Positions 34,793 to 44,503 of a stretch of DNA of 61,432 nt are shown piece by piece; position 1 is the first letter of the stretch; each line of letters starts with the position of its first letter. The translations under genes and the position numbers were made by a program. The stretch is taken from NCBI GenBank assembly GCA_947170725.1, contig CAMVUM010000018.1, forward strand, positions 1 through 61,432, in the 5' to 3' direction. The notes under the pieces were generated by a model. The model did not search any database and had not been told where the DNA came from. It worked only from the letters and a program-made list of their open reading frames with translations. This DNA is from an uncultured Prevotella sp. (lineage in GTDB: Bacteria; Bacteroidota; Bacteroidia; Bacteroidales; Bacteroidaceae).

Positions 34793-34860
34793 CGGAACAG
34801 CGGTTACGATTGGAACGGCTTCCGAATAGATAAATAGCGGCAACGTCCGTTCATGAAATA

Positions 34861-34927
34861 AAACGCAAAACGCGCAAAGACGCAAAGGCTTTATTCTTTC
34901 CTTTGCGTCTTTGCGCGCTTTGCGTTT
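34861..34927. terminator. 28-bp hairpin between convergent genes
   Basis: 34861-34888 pairs with 34900-34927 with one mismatch; loop 11 bases. The arms are built from 8-base words like GCAAAGAC. It separates the phosphate transporter and the acetylxylan esterase, which converge here, and probably ends both transcripts. Confidence 0.75.
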
Positions 34928-35039
34928 GGAGAGTATGTCGTTCGATTATGATTCCCTTGACACTGCTTCCGTATCCAAACCTTTATCCATCATATCACGG
35001 AAAACACAAATATATCAGCTATAATACGGACAACACCGT

Positions 35040-36344
35040 TCAAAGACCACCCGACGGAATAATCCCGGCCATGCGCTGCATCCACGCAACCGACTCGTCG
35101 TTGGTTTCGGGGAAGCGCCAGTGGCCGCTTGTCGGCGTGACACTGAGGGTCTTCGGCGAGGTTATCTCGTTGTAGGCGGCGTATGTCGAGGTCGGGGAGC
35201 AGGTGTCGTCGTTGTATCCGAAGGAATAGAAGACTGGGCACGTGAGCCGGCGGGCGAAGTTGACTACGTCATAATAGGCCATCGTTTCGGCGGCTCCGGC
35301 GTCTTCCTCGCGGCCGTTATAGTATTTCGGCCATCCGCCGGCGCGCCCTTCACGGAAACCGGTCAGGTCGCAGAGGGCCGGATAGAACGGCGAACAGAAT
35401 GTCACACGGGGATTGAGGGCGGCTGTGACAATAGAGAGAGCACCACCCTGACTACCGCCCGTAACACCGACGTTGCGGCCGTCCCACTCGGGAAGCGTGC
35501 AAAGAAAATCGACGCAACGGGAACATGCGGCGTAGACATCACGATAGTAGAATGTCTCGGGAGAGGAGATGCCGCGGCGGTTGTAGCCTTCGGTAGCTGC
35601 CTTGGCTGTGGCGTATGACGTGTCGTCAAGCTCGGGATTGCAATCGTTGTGGATGTTGATGTTGAAATAGATGAACCCGCGCTCACTGTAATAGGTGGTC
35701 GGAGTTATCTTTGAGGCTCCCGCACCGGGCGGACTGAAAAGCACTGGATGGGGACGGCCGTCGCGCGGACGGCTCAGATAGCCGTAGACATGGCGGCCGC
35801 CGGGCCCGACATTGATGCGCACGAGGGAGACCTCGACGCTATCGGTAGAATATTTCGGCAGGGGCGTCACCTCCGGCTCAAGGTCTGTGCGGGCAGCCGT
35901 GCGGAGCGTCTTCGCCCAAAAGCGGTCGAAGTCGCGTGGCATTACGGTATAAGGACGTATGCTGTCCGGGGCAAAAGCCACTTTGACCAAATCCTTGTAG
36001 GTTTTGTCATAGACGGTGAAACGAAGTTTGCAGGCGAGGAAGCCAGGCTCTTGGCGCGTACCGAGGGGAAGTACGGCACGACCGGCATGGAACACGGCGG
36101 TATCCTCACGTGAAGGCGTCATCATCTCGTCGCCTGCGGAATAGATGACCCTCACGCCGTCCAAGGGTATGCCGCCCTTATATGCCTCGACGGTCAGACG
36201 GGCTTCCCGACCCATGGGATAGGTACGGTCGGAACGGTCGGCCGTCACGACATATTCAACATAGGCGCGGCGTGGTTTTGAGAACTGGGCCATAACGGCC
36301 GTTGATGTGCCCGCAAAAAGGAGCATGATTGATAGTAATCTCAT
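35040..36344 (-). CDS. Acetylxylan esterase / cephalosporin-C deacetylase family (CE7-like)
   Basis: A 434-residue secreted carbohydrate esterase. Signal peptide 1-19 (VMAQ). An N-terminal beta domain (about 25-130) precedes an alpha/beta-hydrolase of the AXE1 type. Nucleophile Ser298 in GVTGGSQGG, acidic residue in GYNDDTCSP, and His in SGHWRF. It likely deacetylates xylan oligosaccharides, matching the GH43 at 22.2 kb. No SusC/D genes adjoin. A -7 box TATCTTTG lies at 36509-36516, 165 bases upstream. Confidence 0.9.
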   Translation of the reverse strand: MRLLSIMLLFAGTSTAVMAQFSKPRRAYVEYVVTADRSDRTYPMGREARLTVEAYKGGIPLDGVRVIYSAGDEMMTPSREDTAVFHAGRAVLPLGTRQEPGFLACKLRFTVYDKTYKDLVKVAFAPDSIRPYTVMPRDFDRFWAKTLRTAARTDLEPEVTPLPKYSTDSVEVSLVRINVGPGGRHVYGYLSRPRDGRPHPVLFSPPGAGASKITPTTYYSERGFIYFNINIHNDCNPELDDTSYATAKAATEGYNRRGISSPETFYYRDVYAACSRCVDFLCTLPEWDGRNVGVTGGSQGGALSIVTAALNPRVTFCSPFYPALCDLTGFREGRAGGWPKYYNGREEDAGAAETMAYYDVVNFARRLTCPVFYSFGYNDDTCSPTSTYAAYNEITSPKTLSVTPTSGHWRFPETNDESVAWMQRMAGIIPSGGL

Positions 36345-36557
36345 TTCAAACAGTTTTTCTGATAGTTTGTTTCATACATCTACCGGTCAGACTTTAGCGT
36401 TGCGGAGAGCTCTATACGAAAGCCGGCAGCTTCATACGGCCAGCCGTTATGGCCCTATGTGAACCGTTCAGGTCGTATCGGCAGAGAACGGAAAGACCGG
36501 AATAATGGCAAAGATACATAAAAATAGTGAATTGCTGAGGATTAGACGACCGTTATT

Positions 36558-36587
36558 TTGCTGTTTGACGAATGATTGCTAATTTTG
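36558..36587 (+). promoter_or_regulatory. Promoter of the Fur-family gene
   Basis: TTG (36558-36560), 19-base spacer, TAATTTTG (36580-36587), about 85 bases before the start at 36673. The divergent esterase -7 box (36509-36516, minus) is in the same 328-base gap; otherwise I see nothing there. Confidence 0.7.
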
Positions 36588-36672
36588 CGGATGAAAGGCT
36601 GTCAGACACTCCGGCATACGGAATATGAGCCAGAAAGGAAAACAGTCAACATTGGTTTAATAAGAAATAGTC

Positions 36673-37116
36673 ATGGACGAAAAGAAATGTACGGAACTGC
36701 TTACGACACACGGCATACGACCTACGGTCAACCGCATACTGACCGTCAGGGCATTGGCCACAGCAGAAAGGCCTCTGTCGTTGTCGGAACTTGAATACAA
36801 GATACTTACGGTCGACAAGTCGGGCATATTCAGAGCCTTGACGCTATTCCGCGAGCACCATCTGGTGCATGTCATCGACAGCGGAGGCGACGGTGTCAGA
36901 TATGAACTGTGTCTGAGCCATGGCCATGGCAAAGACGGTTTGGACGACGATGCGCATGCCCACTTTTACTGCGAACACTGCCACCGCACGTTCTGCATCG
37001 ACAACGCACCTATTCCAGAGATTCCGCTGCCAGAAGGTTACATCCAGACGTCAGTCAATTATGTGATGAAAGGATATTGTCCGGAATGCGAAAAGGCGTC
37101 CTCCAGCTCCCACTAA
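36673..37116 (+). CDS. Fur-family transcriptional regulator
   Basis: A 147-residue metal-responsive repressor. Winged-helix DNA-binding domain at about 1-85 (IRPTVNRILTVRAL, LSLSELEYKI, IFRALTLFREHHLVH), then a metal and dimer domain with HAHFYCEHCHRTFCID and GYCPEC, giving two CxxC zinc sites. It could be Fur, Zur or PerR type; the sequence does not decide. Monocistronic, ending at a strong terminator. Confidence 0.92.
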   Translation: MDEKKCTELLTTHGIRPTVNRILTVRALATAERPLSLSELEYKILTVDKSGIFRALTLFREHHLVHVIDSGGDGVRYELCLSHGHGKDGLDDDAHAHFYCEHCHRTFCIDNAPIPEIPLPEGYIQTSVNYVMKGYCPECEKASSSSH

Positions 37117-37136
37117 GGGAAATGAACCGCGAAAAA

Positions 37137-37171
37137 AAAGGTTCTTCCGGATTGGAAGAACCTTTCTTTTT
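37137..37171 (+). terminator. Intrinsic terminator of the Fur-family gene
   Basis: Stem 37137-37148 with 37154-37165 (AAAGGTTCTTCC and GGAAGAACCTTT), 5-base loop, then a run of T. It may also serve the convergent deacetylase gene. Confidence 0.9.
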
Positions 37172-37229
37172 TCTTGTCTTTTCTTATATTCCGAAAATCC
37201 CTCCCCATTAGGAGAGTCGGATGAAGTCG

Positions 37230-37880
37230 TCATTCCGCAGTCCTCTCCCCCCTGAAGATATCGGAAGAGGCCGGAAAAACCTTGAATTCGTAGCCCTGCT
37301 CTTTCAACCATTTGATGGCCTCCGGAAGAACGTAGTGGAGCTTGTCGATACTCTTCAAGGAATCGTGGAAAGTGATGATAGAGCCATTGCGGGTGTACCG
37401 CTTCACATTATCAAGCACTTTTTCTGGCGTCATCCATTTTGAATAGTCACGCGTAACGAGGTCCCACATCACTATCCTGTATTTGCGTCCGAGCCAGAGA
37501 TACTGATCCAAACGCATCCAGCCATGCGGCGGACGGAAAAGATCTGTGTGCAACAGTTCGTTTGCCAACTCGGCATCGGCGCTATAGTGCTTGATGGAGT
37601 GACGGAAACCACCGAGATGATGGTATGTGTGGTTGCCGATACGATGACCGGCCGCCATCACTCTTTGGAACAACTCTGGATGTTTCCTGACGTTGTCTCC
37701 AACCATAAAGAATGTGGCCTTGATATCGAAACGAGCCAGCGTGTCAAGTATGAAAGGCGTGGCCTCGGGAATGGGGCCGTCATCAAAAGTCAGATAGACG
37801 GCCCGCTCATTCTTGTCCATACGCCACGTGGCTCGCGGATATAGCCAACGTAACCATATTGCCGGTTGCTCAATGATCAT
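37230..37880 (-). CDS. Polysaccharide deacetylase (NodB homology domain)
   Basis: A 216-residue CE4-type deacetylase that removes N-acetyl (or O-acetyl) groups from a cell-wall or capsular glycan. Motif 1 LTFDDGPIPE holds the base Asp and metal Asp; motif 2 GNHTYHH gives the metal His pair; motif 3 FRPPHGWM; motif 5 IITFHDS with the catalytic His. There is no clear signal peptide, so it may be anchored or cytosolic, or the substrate may be lipid-linked. It lies 36 bases after the DUF2723 gene, likely in one transcript. Confidence 0.92.
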   Translation of the reverse strand: MIIEQPAIWLRWLYPRATWRMDKNERAVYLTFDDGPIPEATPFILDTLARFDIKATFFMVGDNVRKHPELFQRVMAAGHRIGNHTYHHLGGFRHSIKHYSADAELANELLHTDLFRPPHGWMRLDQYLWLGRKYRIVMWDLVTRDYSKWMTPEKVLDNVKRYTRNGSIITFHDSLKSIDKLHYVLPEAIKWLKEQGYEFKVFPASSDIFRGERTAE

Positions 37881-37916
37881 CTCTCGGTATTTCCTTGTTG
37901 ATTATTCCGCTGCCCA

Positions 37917-40900
37917 TTACTCCAAACGGCCACCCTTTCCATGATAAGCCTCAATGACCATGTCAAGCTCACGGAGCTTCTTCTCTCCCCATTCCGGCTT
38001 GAGCTGCTTGCCGAGCATGGCCACATTCTGCAGTACATAGATATTCTCCAGACAGTCGCGATAGGCGCTGGCAAAGCGCATTCCGTCCAGGCTGAGATAC
38101 CAGTCCATATACTGCTTCGACCTCGTCCACAACTGTCCGACGATTTCCATGGCCTTGGCCGTACGTCCGATAGCTGCGTATGCGCGTGCCTCGTCCAGTG
38201 AACCGGACTGGAAATAAACCGGAACGTTATACGACGGGATGTTCTTCTCTACATAGTCGAGCACTTCCTCGGCACGCTTGTTGTCGCCCTCGCTGATCAG
38301 GTTGACCGCCAGCTGGACGAAGACGCTGCGGTGGGTATAGCACATCCGCATCACCGTTTCGTCAAGATAGATTCCCTTCTTGTCTATTCCGCCAAACTTG
38401 AAGCGATTCATCATGTTGTCGTAGGCACGCTTGGTGTCGAAATTGCGTGCTCCCGGAGCATTTGTGGTGAAGGGAGTGATGCGCCATGCGAGACCTTCCT
38501 GAACGAAGTTGTCACCCAGATTCATATAGTTTGACGGACCGACGGTGCGCGCAACATAAATCGGACGGGTCCAGTTGCACTCGGCAATCATCTCCAGCAT
38601 CATCAAGTCACCCTTGTAAAGGGCGCGCTTGCCGGCCAGCGAGATTGTCATGCGGTCTGGAATGGAATCTGCCGCCATCATCATGCCGCTCTTGCGTACG
38701 GCTTCCTTGTCGATGGTCATATAGACGGTGTCGGTAGGAATAACGTGAGTTGAAGCTCCTTCGCCCACCAGATACTTCATCACGTTGAGCTGCTCTTCAC
38801 TCAGTCCGTTATTGCGGACCCAATATTTGAGTATGTTCTTCAGTTCGTATGGATTGTCACCGAAGAGACGGCGGGCCTCGTCGGGATATTCTACATACAT
38901 CGCGTCGATGGCGTTCTTCAACGACGGATTTACCTGAACGTAGTCATTGGTTCCTGCGCAGTACTCCAGACGGCTCCAGGTGATGGGCACCGAGGGTGAA
39001 TCGTAGGCCGGACGGCGCATCTGGTCGATGTACCAGTCGGTCTGGAGATAGCTCAAGTTGCAGACACGGGCATCGGTACGGACGCCTTCCACGTCCTGAG
39101 TGTACCACAAGGGGAACGTGTCGTTGTCGCCGTTGGTGAATATTATCGGATTGCCGGTCTGGTCGAGAGACATCAGGTAGTTCTGTCCGAAGTCACGGCA
39201 GGTATAGCGTCCGCTGCGGTCGTGGTCGTCCCATGTCTGCGACGCCATCTGAACCGGCACAAGAAGACATACAAGTCCGACAACGGCGGCGGTCAGAGTG
39301 TGATGGCCTTTGAGCCTGCGGGTAAGCTCGTCGATGATGGCAGCCACACCCATTCCACACCAGATGGCGAACGCATAGAACGAAGCGGCGTAGGCGTAGT
39401 CACGCTCACGTGGCTGAGAAGGTGTCTGATTAAGGTAGATAACGATGGCCAGACCCGTCATGAAGAACAGGAAGAAGACCACCCAGAACTGGCGGATGCC
39501 AGTCTGTCCGCGGCGCAGGGACTGCCAGAAGAGACCGATGAGTCCGAGCAGCAGCGGCATACAATAGAAGACGTTGTGTCCTTTGTTCTCCTTCAGTTCG
39601 TCCGGCAGCTTGCTCTGGTCGCCCAAACGCAGGTTGTCAAACCACGAGAAACCCGTGATCCAGTTTCCGTGCTCCAGCTCTCCGTTGCCCTGCAGGTCAT
39701 TCTGGCGGCCTGCGAAGTTCCACATGAAGTAGCGCCAGTACATGAAGTTGCACTGATAAGAAAGGAAGAAGCGCAGATTCTCCAACTGAGAAGGCATCTT
39801 CACCATTATCATTTCACCGCAACGGTCATACGGAACCTGCGTTCCTTCAACGCCACCCATCCAGTTTTCATAGTCTCCGGCGTGTCCCTGATCGTACATT
39901 CGGGGGAAGAGCATGTTCTGGGCATACTTATACTGGTCGTTCGTACGCACGACAAAGTAGGAGTCTTTCTCGTCGGCCGTAGCCTTGTCCTTGCGCTGAT
40001 AGACCGGTGCTCCCTTTTCCAGAACCGGGCGGCAGTATTCGCCATCCTTCTCAAGAGCAACCTGTGAGGTGTAGGCCTGGCCGTAGAATAGCGGCCGGTT
40101 TCCGTACTGCTCGCGTCCGAGATACTGTCCGAGGGTGAAAATGTCCTCCGGAGAGTTCTGGTCCATGGGCGGATTGGCCGACGAGCGTATCACGATGACG
40201 GCATAGCTCGAATATCCTATCATCAGCATCAGCATGCAGAGCAGCGACGTGTTCTTCACTCTGGCACTGATCAGGAAGGCCTTCGCCTTGTTCTTCAGGT
40301 TCAGGACAAACCACAGCAGGGCCAGAACAACGACACCGATAACCACAGCCGACCATCCGTGACCGTAGAAGGGGATGCCAAGCATACCCACGGCGCAGAG
40401 GAAAGCTGCGTTGCCACGCTTGCCGCTGCGGTCGGAATAGGTTTCGTATATGGCCCAGATGATGGTGGCGATGAGCAACACTATGTATATAATCTCACCC
40501 GTATTGAACGGACAACCGAGCATATTGACAAAAACAAGCTCGAACCATCCGCCCACCTGAACGATACCGGGAACCACTCCATAGAGAACGGCAGCCAAAA
40601 TGACTATTGACACGGCCAGAGCGGCGATGGAACCGCGCAGGTCTGCCTGAGGCGTCTGATGGGGGAAACGGCGGTAGTAATAGACCAGAACCAGTGCGGG
40701 AACGCACAGCAGGTTGAGCAGATGGACACCGATGGAAAGGCCGGTCATATAGGCAATGAGCACGAGCCAGCGGTCACTGTGAGGTTCATCGGCATGTTCT
40801 TCCCATTTGAGGATAAGCCAGAAGACAACGGCGGTGAACAGTGAGGAATAGGCATAGACCTCGCCCTCGACCGCACTGAACCAGAACGTGTCACTGAACG

Positions 40901-41294
40901 TGTATATCAGAGCGCCCACAAGTCCCGATGCCTCAACGGCAATGAGCTTCGCCGGGGTCAGCGCCTCCCAACTTCCGGCTATCAGCCGCCGCGTCAGATG
41001 GGTTATACTCCAGAAAAGGAACATGATTGTGAGGGCTGAGAACAGCGCGCTCATCGTGTTGACCATGTATGCCACTTGCGACGGGTCACTGGCAAACTGT
41101 GAGAACAGATTGGCCGTAAGCATAAAGAAAGGAGCTCCCGGCGGGTGACCCACTTCGAGTTTGTAGCCTGTGGTAATAAACTCAGGACAGTCCCAGAAAC
41201 TGGCTGTCGGCTCAATAGTGGAGCAATAGACAAAGGCAGCTATCACAAACGATAGCCAACCGAGCAGATTGTCCACTCGCTTAAACTGTTTCAT
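37917..41294 (-). CDS. DUF2723 family membrane glycosyltransferase-like protein
   Basis: A 1125-residue polytopic membrane protein. The N-terminus carries the DUF2723 signature SFWDCPEFITTGYKLEVGHPPGAPFF, in which the acidic residues match the GT-C catalytic position. About a dozen helices follow to about residue 700. The C-terminal half is soluble and helical, with TPR-like pairs near 1000-1100. DUF2723 proteins resemble protein O-mannosyltransferases; a role in glycosylating exported proteins is inferred. It probably shares a transcript with the deacetylase downstream. Confidence 0.88.
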   Translation of the reverse strand: MKQFKRVDNLLGWLSFVIAAFVYCSTIEPTASFWDCPEFITTGYKLEVGHPPGAPFFMLTANLFSQFASDPSQVAYMVNTMSALFSALTIMFLFWSITHLTRRLIAGSWEALTPAKLIAVEASGLVGALIYTFSDTFWFSAVEGEVYAYSSLFTAVVFWLILKWEEHADEPHSDRWLVLIAYMTGLSIGVHLLNLLCVPALVLVYYYRRFPHQTPQADLRGSIAALAVSIVILAAVLYGVVPGIVQVGGWFELVFVNMLGCPFNTGEIIYIVLLIATIIWAIYETYSDRSGKRGNAAFLCAVGMLGIPFYGHGWSAVVIGVVVLALLWFVLNLKNKAKAFLISARVKNTSLLCMLMLMIGYSSYAVIVIRSSANPPMDQNSPEDIFTLGQYLGREQYGNRPLFYGQAYTSQVALEKDGEYCRPVLEKGAPVYQRKDKATADEKDSYFVVRTNDQYKYAQNMLFPRMYDQGHAGDYENWMGGVEGTQVPYDRCGEMIMVKMPSQLENLRFFLSYQCNFMYWRYFMWNFAGRQNDLQGNGELEHGNWITGFSWFDNLRLGDQSKLPDELKENKGHNVFYCMPLLLGLIGLFWQSLRRGQTGIRQFWVVFFLFFMTGLAIVIYLNQTPSQPRERDYAYAASFYAFAIWCGMGVAAIIDELTRRLKGHHTLTAAVVGLVCLLVPVQMASQTWDDHDRSGRYTCRDFGQNYLMSLDQTGNPIIFTNGDNDTFPLWYTQDVEGVRTDARVCNLSYLQTDWYIDQMRRPAYDSPSVPITWSRLEYCAGTNDYVQVNPSLKNAIDAMYVEYPDEARRLFGDNPYELKNILKYWVRNNGLSEEQLNVMKYLVGEGASTHVIPTDTVYMTIDKEAVRKSGMMMAADSIPDRMTISLAGKRALYKGDLMMLEMIAECNWTRPIYVARTVGPSNYMNLGDNFVQEGLAWRITPFTTNAPGARNFDTKRAYDNMMNRFKFGGIDKKGIYLDETVMRMCYTHRSVFVQLAVNLISEGDNKRAEEVLDYVEKNIPSYNVPVYFQSGSLDEARAYAAIGRTAKAMEIVGQLWTRSKQYMDWYLSLDGMRFASAYRDCLENIYVLQNVAMLGKQLKPEWGEKKLRELDMVIEAYHGKGGRLE

Positions 41295-41469
41295 TCGTCG
41301 AATTGATATTGTTTTTAAATAACTATAGTTCTTTTATGTGCGTACAAAGGTAATATAAATAAGGTTAGATAAGAAGTATTTCATTATTTTTAACTCCAGC
41401 CGCCATGTTTGCCGGATGTTCTGAGGAATGGAGACGGAGTTCCGCTGAGAGACAACGGAAGATATATCG

Positions 41470-41511
41470 GAATGGGGAACATTTCTCGTTCAAAGGCAAT
41501 GTTCCCCATTC
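41470..41511 (-). terminator. Hairpin downstream of mnmA
   Basis: 41470-41483 and 41498-41511 (GAATGGGGAACATT and complement) are a perfect 14-bp stem with a 14-base loop, 30 bases after the mnmA stop. It lacks a long T-run, so the terminator call is moderate. Confidence 0.6.
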
Positions 41512-41541
41512 AGGCACACCACGAATTATATAATAATGGCG

Positions 41542-42627
41542 TCACAGGGTTATCTCGCCAGAGCCGTAGCACCTGTGATGGCGTTCGTCATAGACCACAC
41601 AGAACTGGCCCGGCGCCACTCCCTGCATGGGCTGTTCCGCATGGACAACATAGCGACCGTCGCCCAGCGTTTCGAGCGTTGCAGGATGGTAGCCCGCCGT
41701 ATGGCGTATCTTGAACGTCACGCGATCCATCTCCACCGGAACGGTCAGGAAATGGAAGTCGCAGATGGGGAAATCCTGACGGTAGGCCGTCTGCGGTTCA
41801 AACCCATGACTGACATAGAGGACGTTCGCCGCCATGTCTTTCTTGACCGCATACCACGGTCCGCCGCCGAAGCCGAGGCCGTGGCGCTGGCCTATCGTGT
41901 GGAACCAGAGACCGCGATGGCGTCCGATGAGCCGTCCCGTCTCCAGCTCGACGACGTCGCCGGGCTGCTCGCCGAGATAGCGGCGCAAGTAGTCGTTATA
42001 GTTTATCTTTCCAAGGAAGCAGATGCCCTGCGAGTCCTTGCGACGTGCGTTGACAAGATGTTCACGTTCGGCAATGGCGCGCACCTCACCCTTCATGTAA
42101 TGGCCGATGGGGAACAGGGCCTTGCGCAGCTGCCAGTCGTATATCTGTGCGAGGAAATCGGTCTGGTCCTTGACCGGATCGGGGCTGGTCACGAGCCACT
42201 TTCGGCCTTCGTCGTCCAGCTCCGTACAGGCATAATGGCCCGTGGCAATGAGGTCGTAGTCATGGCCGCACTTCTCATGAAAGGCCCCAAACTTTATCAG
42301 TCTGTTGCACATCACGTCGGGATTGGGCGTAAATCCGGCCTTCACTTTCTCCATTGTATATCGTGTCACGCGGTCCCAGTATTCCCGATGACAGTCCACT
42401 ACATCCAACCGGCAGCCGTAGCGGGCGGCCACGGCTGTGGCCATTTCGAGATCTTCCTCACTCGTACAGTCCCATTCGGACTCTTCATCCGGCCCTATCT
42501 TTATATAGAAACAGTCGGGAGTGAGTCCCTGCTGTGCCAGTTCATGCACAACCACGGAGCTGTCTACACCGCCCGAGAGCAGCACGGCAATCTTCTTGCC
42601 GGCAAGGTTTTCCGTTGTCTTCATCAT
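41542..42627 (-). CDS. mnmA: tRNA-specific 2-thiouridylase MnmA
   Basis: Adds sulfur to U34 of Lys, Glu and Gln tRNAs. PP-loop SGGVDSSVVV near residue 16, the catalytic Cys region NPDVMCNRLIKFG, and a second Cys in SQGICFLGK. The 361-residue length is typical. The frame is open to 42663, but a TAACTTTG -7 box (42651-42658) overlaps that start; I use 42627 (MMKTTEN; 42624 is equally possible). Confidence 0.93.
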   Translation of the reverse strand: MMKTTENLAGKKIAVLLSGGVDSSVVVHELAQQGLTPDCFYIKIGPDEESEWDCTSEEDLEMATAVAARYGCRLDVVDCHREYWDRVTRYTMEKVKAGFTPNPDVMCNRLIKFGAFHEKCGHDYDLIATGHYACTELDDEGRKWLVTSPDPVKDQTDFLAQIYDWQLRKALFPIGHYMKGEVRAIAEREHLVNARRKDSQGICFLGKINYNDYLRRYLGEQPGDVVELETGRLIGRHRGLWFHTIGQRHGLGFGGGPWYAVKKDMAANVLYVSHGFEPQTAYRQDFPICDFHFLTVPVEMDRVTFKIRHTAGYHPATLETLGDGRYVVHAEQPMQGVAPGQFCVVYDERHHRCYGSGEITL

Positions 42628-42832
42628 TGATATTAATAAACGCTGAGGTGCAAAGTTAATCAAAAAAGCCGTAATGACAGGACGGCAATGCCGTTTTTTT
42701 CAAAAAAGCTTCAGAACCGGACAGTCATGAAAAATCCTCCTGTCCTGACCGGACAACGTCCACATCTTCAGAACAACGCCTGCCGGACATCCCGACAGGC
42801 GTTAAATAAGATTAAATGAGAAACAGGAAGCA

Positions 42833-42862
42833 TTGTCATACGGGCAAAAGAGAGTACATTTG
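42833..42862 (+). promoter_or_regulatory. Promoter of the SPFH gene
   Basis: TTG (42833-42835), 19-base spacer, TACATTTG (42855-42862). It places the mRNA start after 42862 and supports a start codon at 42902. Confidence 0.8.
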
Positions 42863-42901
42863 CGATATCAAAATGATATCAAACCAAAGTTCATAAAAAT
42901 T

Positions 42902-43876
42902 ATGGAAAAGAAGGATTTTACGTTCAACGGAACGACACTTAACGGCTTCCTTATGCTGTTTGTCAACATCGTCATTACCCTCGCTGCCGTTGCCGCCATC
43001 GTTTGGGGCATCGTCATTGATAACGATCAGTCCGGGATATATGTCGGTGCCGGACTTGTGGCGCTCATCGCAACCCTTGTTATTTGGTGCGGATTCGCGA
43101 TGCTTGAGCCGGGCGAAGGCCGCGTGATGGTGCTCTTCGGAAAATACAAGGGAACGTTCACAAAGACGGGCTACTATTGGCAGAACCCGTTCCTCACGGT
43201 AAAGAAGGTTTCGTTCCGTTCACGCAACATAGACGTGGAGCCCATCAAGGTGAACGACAAGACCGGAAATCCCATCATGATCGGCCTTATACTGGTATGG
43301 AAACTGAGCGACGCATACAAGGCAATGTTTGAAATCGACTCACAGACAATGGCACAGTCGGGCTCCAGCCAAGGCAATCAGGTGTCCATCGGCACGTCAT
43401 CGCTGACGGGAATAATGAACGCACTGGAGAACTTCGTACGCACACAGAGTGACGCCGCGCTGCGTCAGGTGGCCTCGCTCTATGCCTACGACGATACCGA
43501 CAGCAGCGCCGACAAGATGACCCTGCGCAGCGGCGGTGACGAAATCAACGCCCAGCTGGAGGAAAAGCTGAATGACCGTCTGGCCATGGCGGGCATAAAC
43601 ATCGTTGAGGCACGCATCAACTATCTGGCATACGCCCCGGAGATTGCCGCCGTCATGCTGCGCCGCCAACAGGCATCGGCCATCATCACGGCCCGTGAGA
43701 AGATTGTTGAAGGAGCGGTGTCCATGGTGAAGATGGCCCTGAACAGGCTGTCTGACGAGGAAATCGTTGATTTGGACGATGAGAAGAAAGCGGCCATGGT
43801 GAGCAATCTGCTCGTCGTGCTCTGCGGTGATGAGTCTGCCCAGCCCGTCATAAACACCGGAACGCTCAATCACTAA
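42902..43876 (+). CDS. SPFH/band-7 domain membrane protein
   Basis: A 324-residue stomatin/prohibitin-type protein. Two N-terminal hydrophobic segments (about 15-38 and 45-65) precede the SPFH domain (about 75-290), with GEGRVMVLFGKYKGT and the helical QASAIITAREKIVEGAVSMV. SPFH proteins form membrane microdomain scaffolds and often control proteases; the partner here is unknown. The Arc-type gene starts 3 bases after its stop. Confidence 0.9.
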   Translation: MEKKDFTFNGTTLNGFLMLFVNIVITLAAVAAIVWGIVIDNDQSGIYVGAGLVALIATLVIWCGFAMLEPGEGRVMVLFGKYKGTFTKTGYYWQNPFLTVKKVSFRSRNIDVEPIKVNDKTGNPIMIGLILVWKLSDAYKAMFEIDSQTMAQSGSSQGNQVSIGTSSLTGIMNALENFVRTQSDAALRQVASLYAYDDTDSSADKMTLRSGGDEINAQLEEKLNDRLAMAGINIVEARINYLAYAPEIAAVMLRRQQASAIITAREKIVEGAVSMVKMALNRLSDEEIVDLDDEKKAAMVSNLLVVLCGDESAQPVINTGTLNH

Positions 43877-43878
43877 AT

Positions 43879-44082
43879 ATGGCGGCAACGAACGAAAAGA
43901 CAAAAACCAAGAGTTTCATTCTCCGCATAGACAGCGAAACGATGGATGCCATCGAGGCATGGGCTGCTGACGAATTCCGCTCTACCAACGGCCAGCTACA
44001 GTGGCTCATCGCAGAAGCGCTGCGCAAGGCAGGACGGCTGCCGAAGAAGCGGAGGACAAAGACAAAGGAGGAGAACGAATGA
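43879..44082 (+). CDS. Arc-type ribbon-helix-helix protein
   Basis: A 67-residue protein with a ribbon-helix-helix fold (KSFILRIDSETMDAIEAWA and the second helix GQLQWLIAEALRKAG), ending in a Lys/Arg/Glu-rich tail. The fold binds DNA as a dimer. Its gene starts 3 bases after the SPFH stop, so the two are translated together; the pairing of a band-7 scaffold with an RHH protein is seen in Bacteroides relatives, but the role is not known. Confidence 0.85.
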   Translation: MAATNEKTKTKSFILRIDSETMDAIEAWAADEFRSTNGQLQWLIAEALRKAGRLPKKRRTKTKEENE

Positions 44083-44172
44083 ACCCGAGAGCTGGTCTGT
44101 CATGATGCCTATACGGCAACAATAATCCCTAAAAAGATGATTCCATTCGGAAACAACTGCAAATCATGAGGC

Positions 44173-44370
44173 GTGGACATGAGAATGGCACTCTCGGCCG
44201 GGGCACTGCCTTCAAAACCTCATCGCGGATGTTCCTCTGCATTGCATGGGGCACGGCAGGAAAGACGGAAGACGGAATTAGCCGCCGGCAGACTCACCAT
44301 CGGTCTGGCTATGGCCACAATCGCTGTCACGGTCTGGCAGACGGGAAGGACAAGGAAACAGGAACAGTAA
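44173..44370 (+). CDS. Possible small membrane protein
   Basis: A 65-codon frame 90 bases after the Arc-type gene on the same strand. The second half has a plausible membrane helix (LTIGLAMATIAVTVWQTG) followed by a basic end. The first half is unlike a protein and no start context helps. It could be spurious. The rest of the 420-base gap from 44083 to 44503 holds only the inverted repeat at 44399-44474. Confidence 0.25.
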   Translation: MDMRMALSAGALPSKPHRGCSSALHGARQERRKTELAAGRLTIGLAMATIAVTVWQTGRTRKQEQ

Positions 44371-44398
44371 TCGGACGCAAATAAGTCTACATAAGCGC

Positions 44399-44474
44399 AA
44401 ACGCACATACGCTGGAACGAAAAGTATCACGTATCTCGAATACAGAAACTTTGCGTTTCAGCGTATGTGCGTTT
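44399..44474. terminator. 21-bp inverted repeat between convergent genes
   Basis: 44399-44419 pairs with 44454-44474 (AAACGCACATACGCTGGAACG and complement), one mismatch, 34-base loop. It lies between the SPFH operon and rsgA, which converge here. Confidence 0.65.
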
Positions 44475-44503
44475 ACATTATATATACAACAACCTTATAC
44501 TTC

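Noticed and set aside
42775..42803. AACGCCTG/CAGGCGTT hairpin
   Set aside because: Only 8 bp between divergent gene starts; too weak to assign a role.
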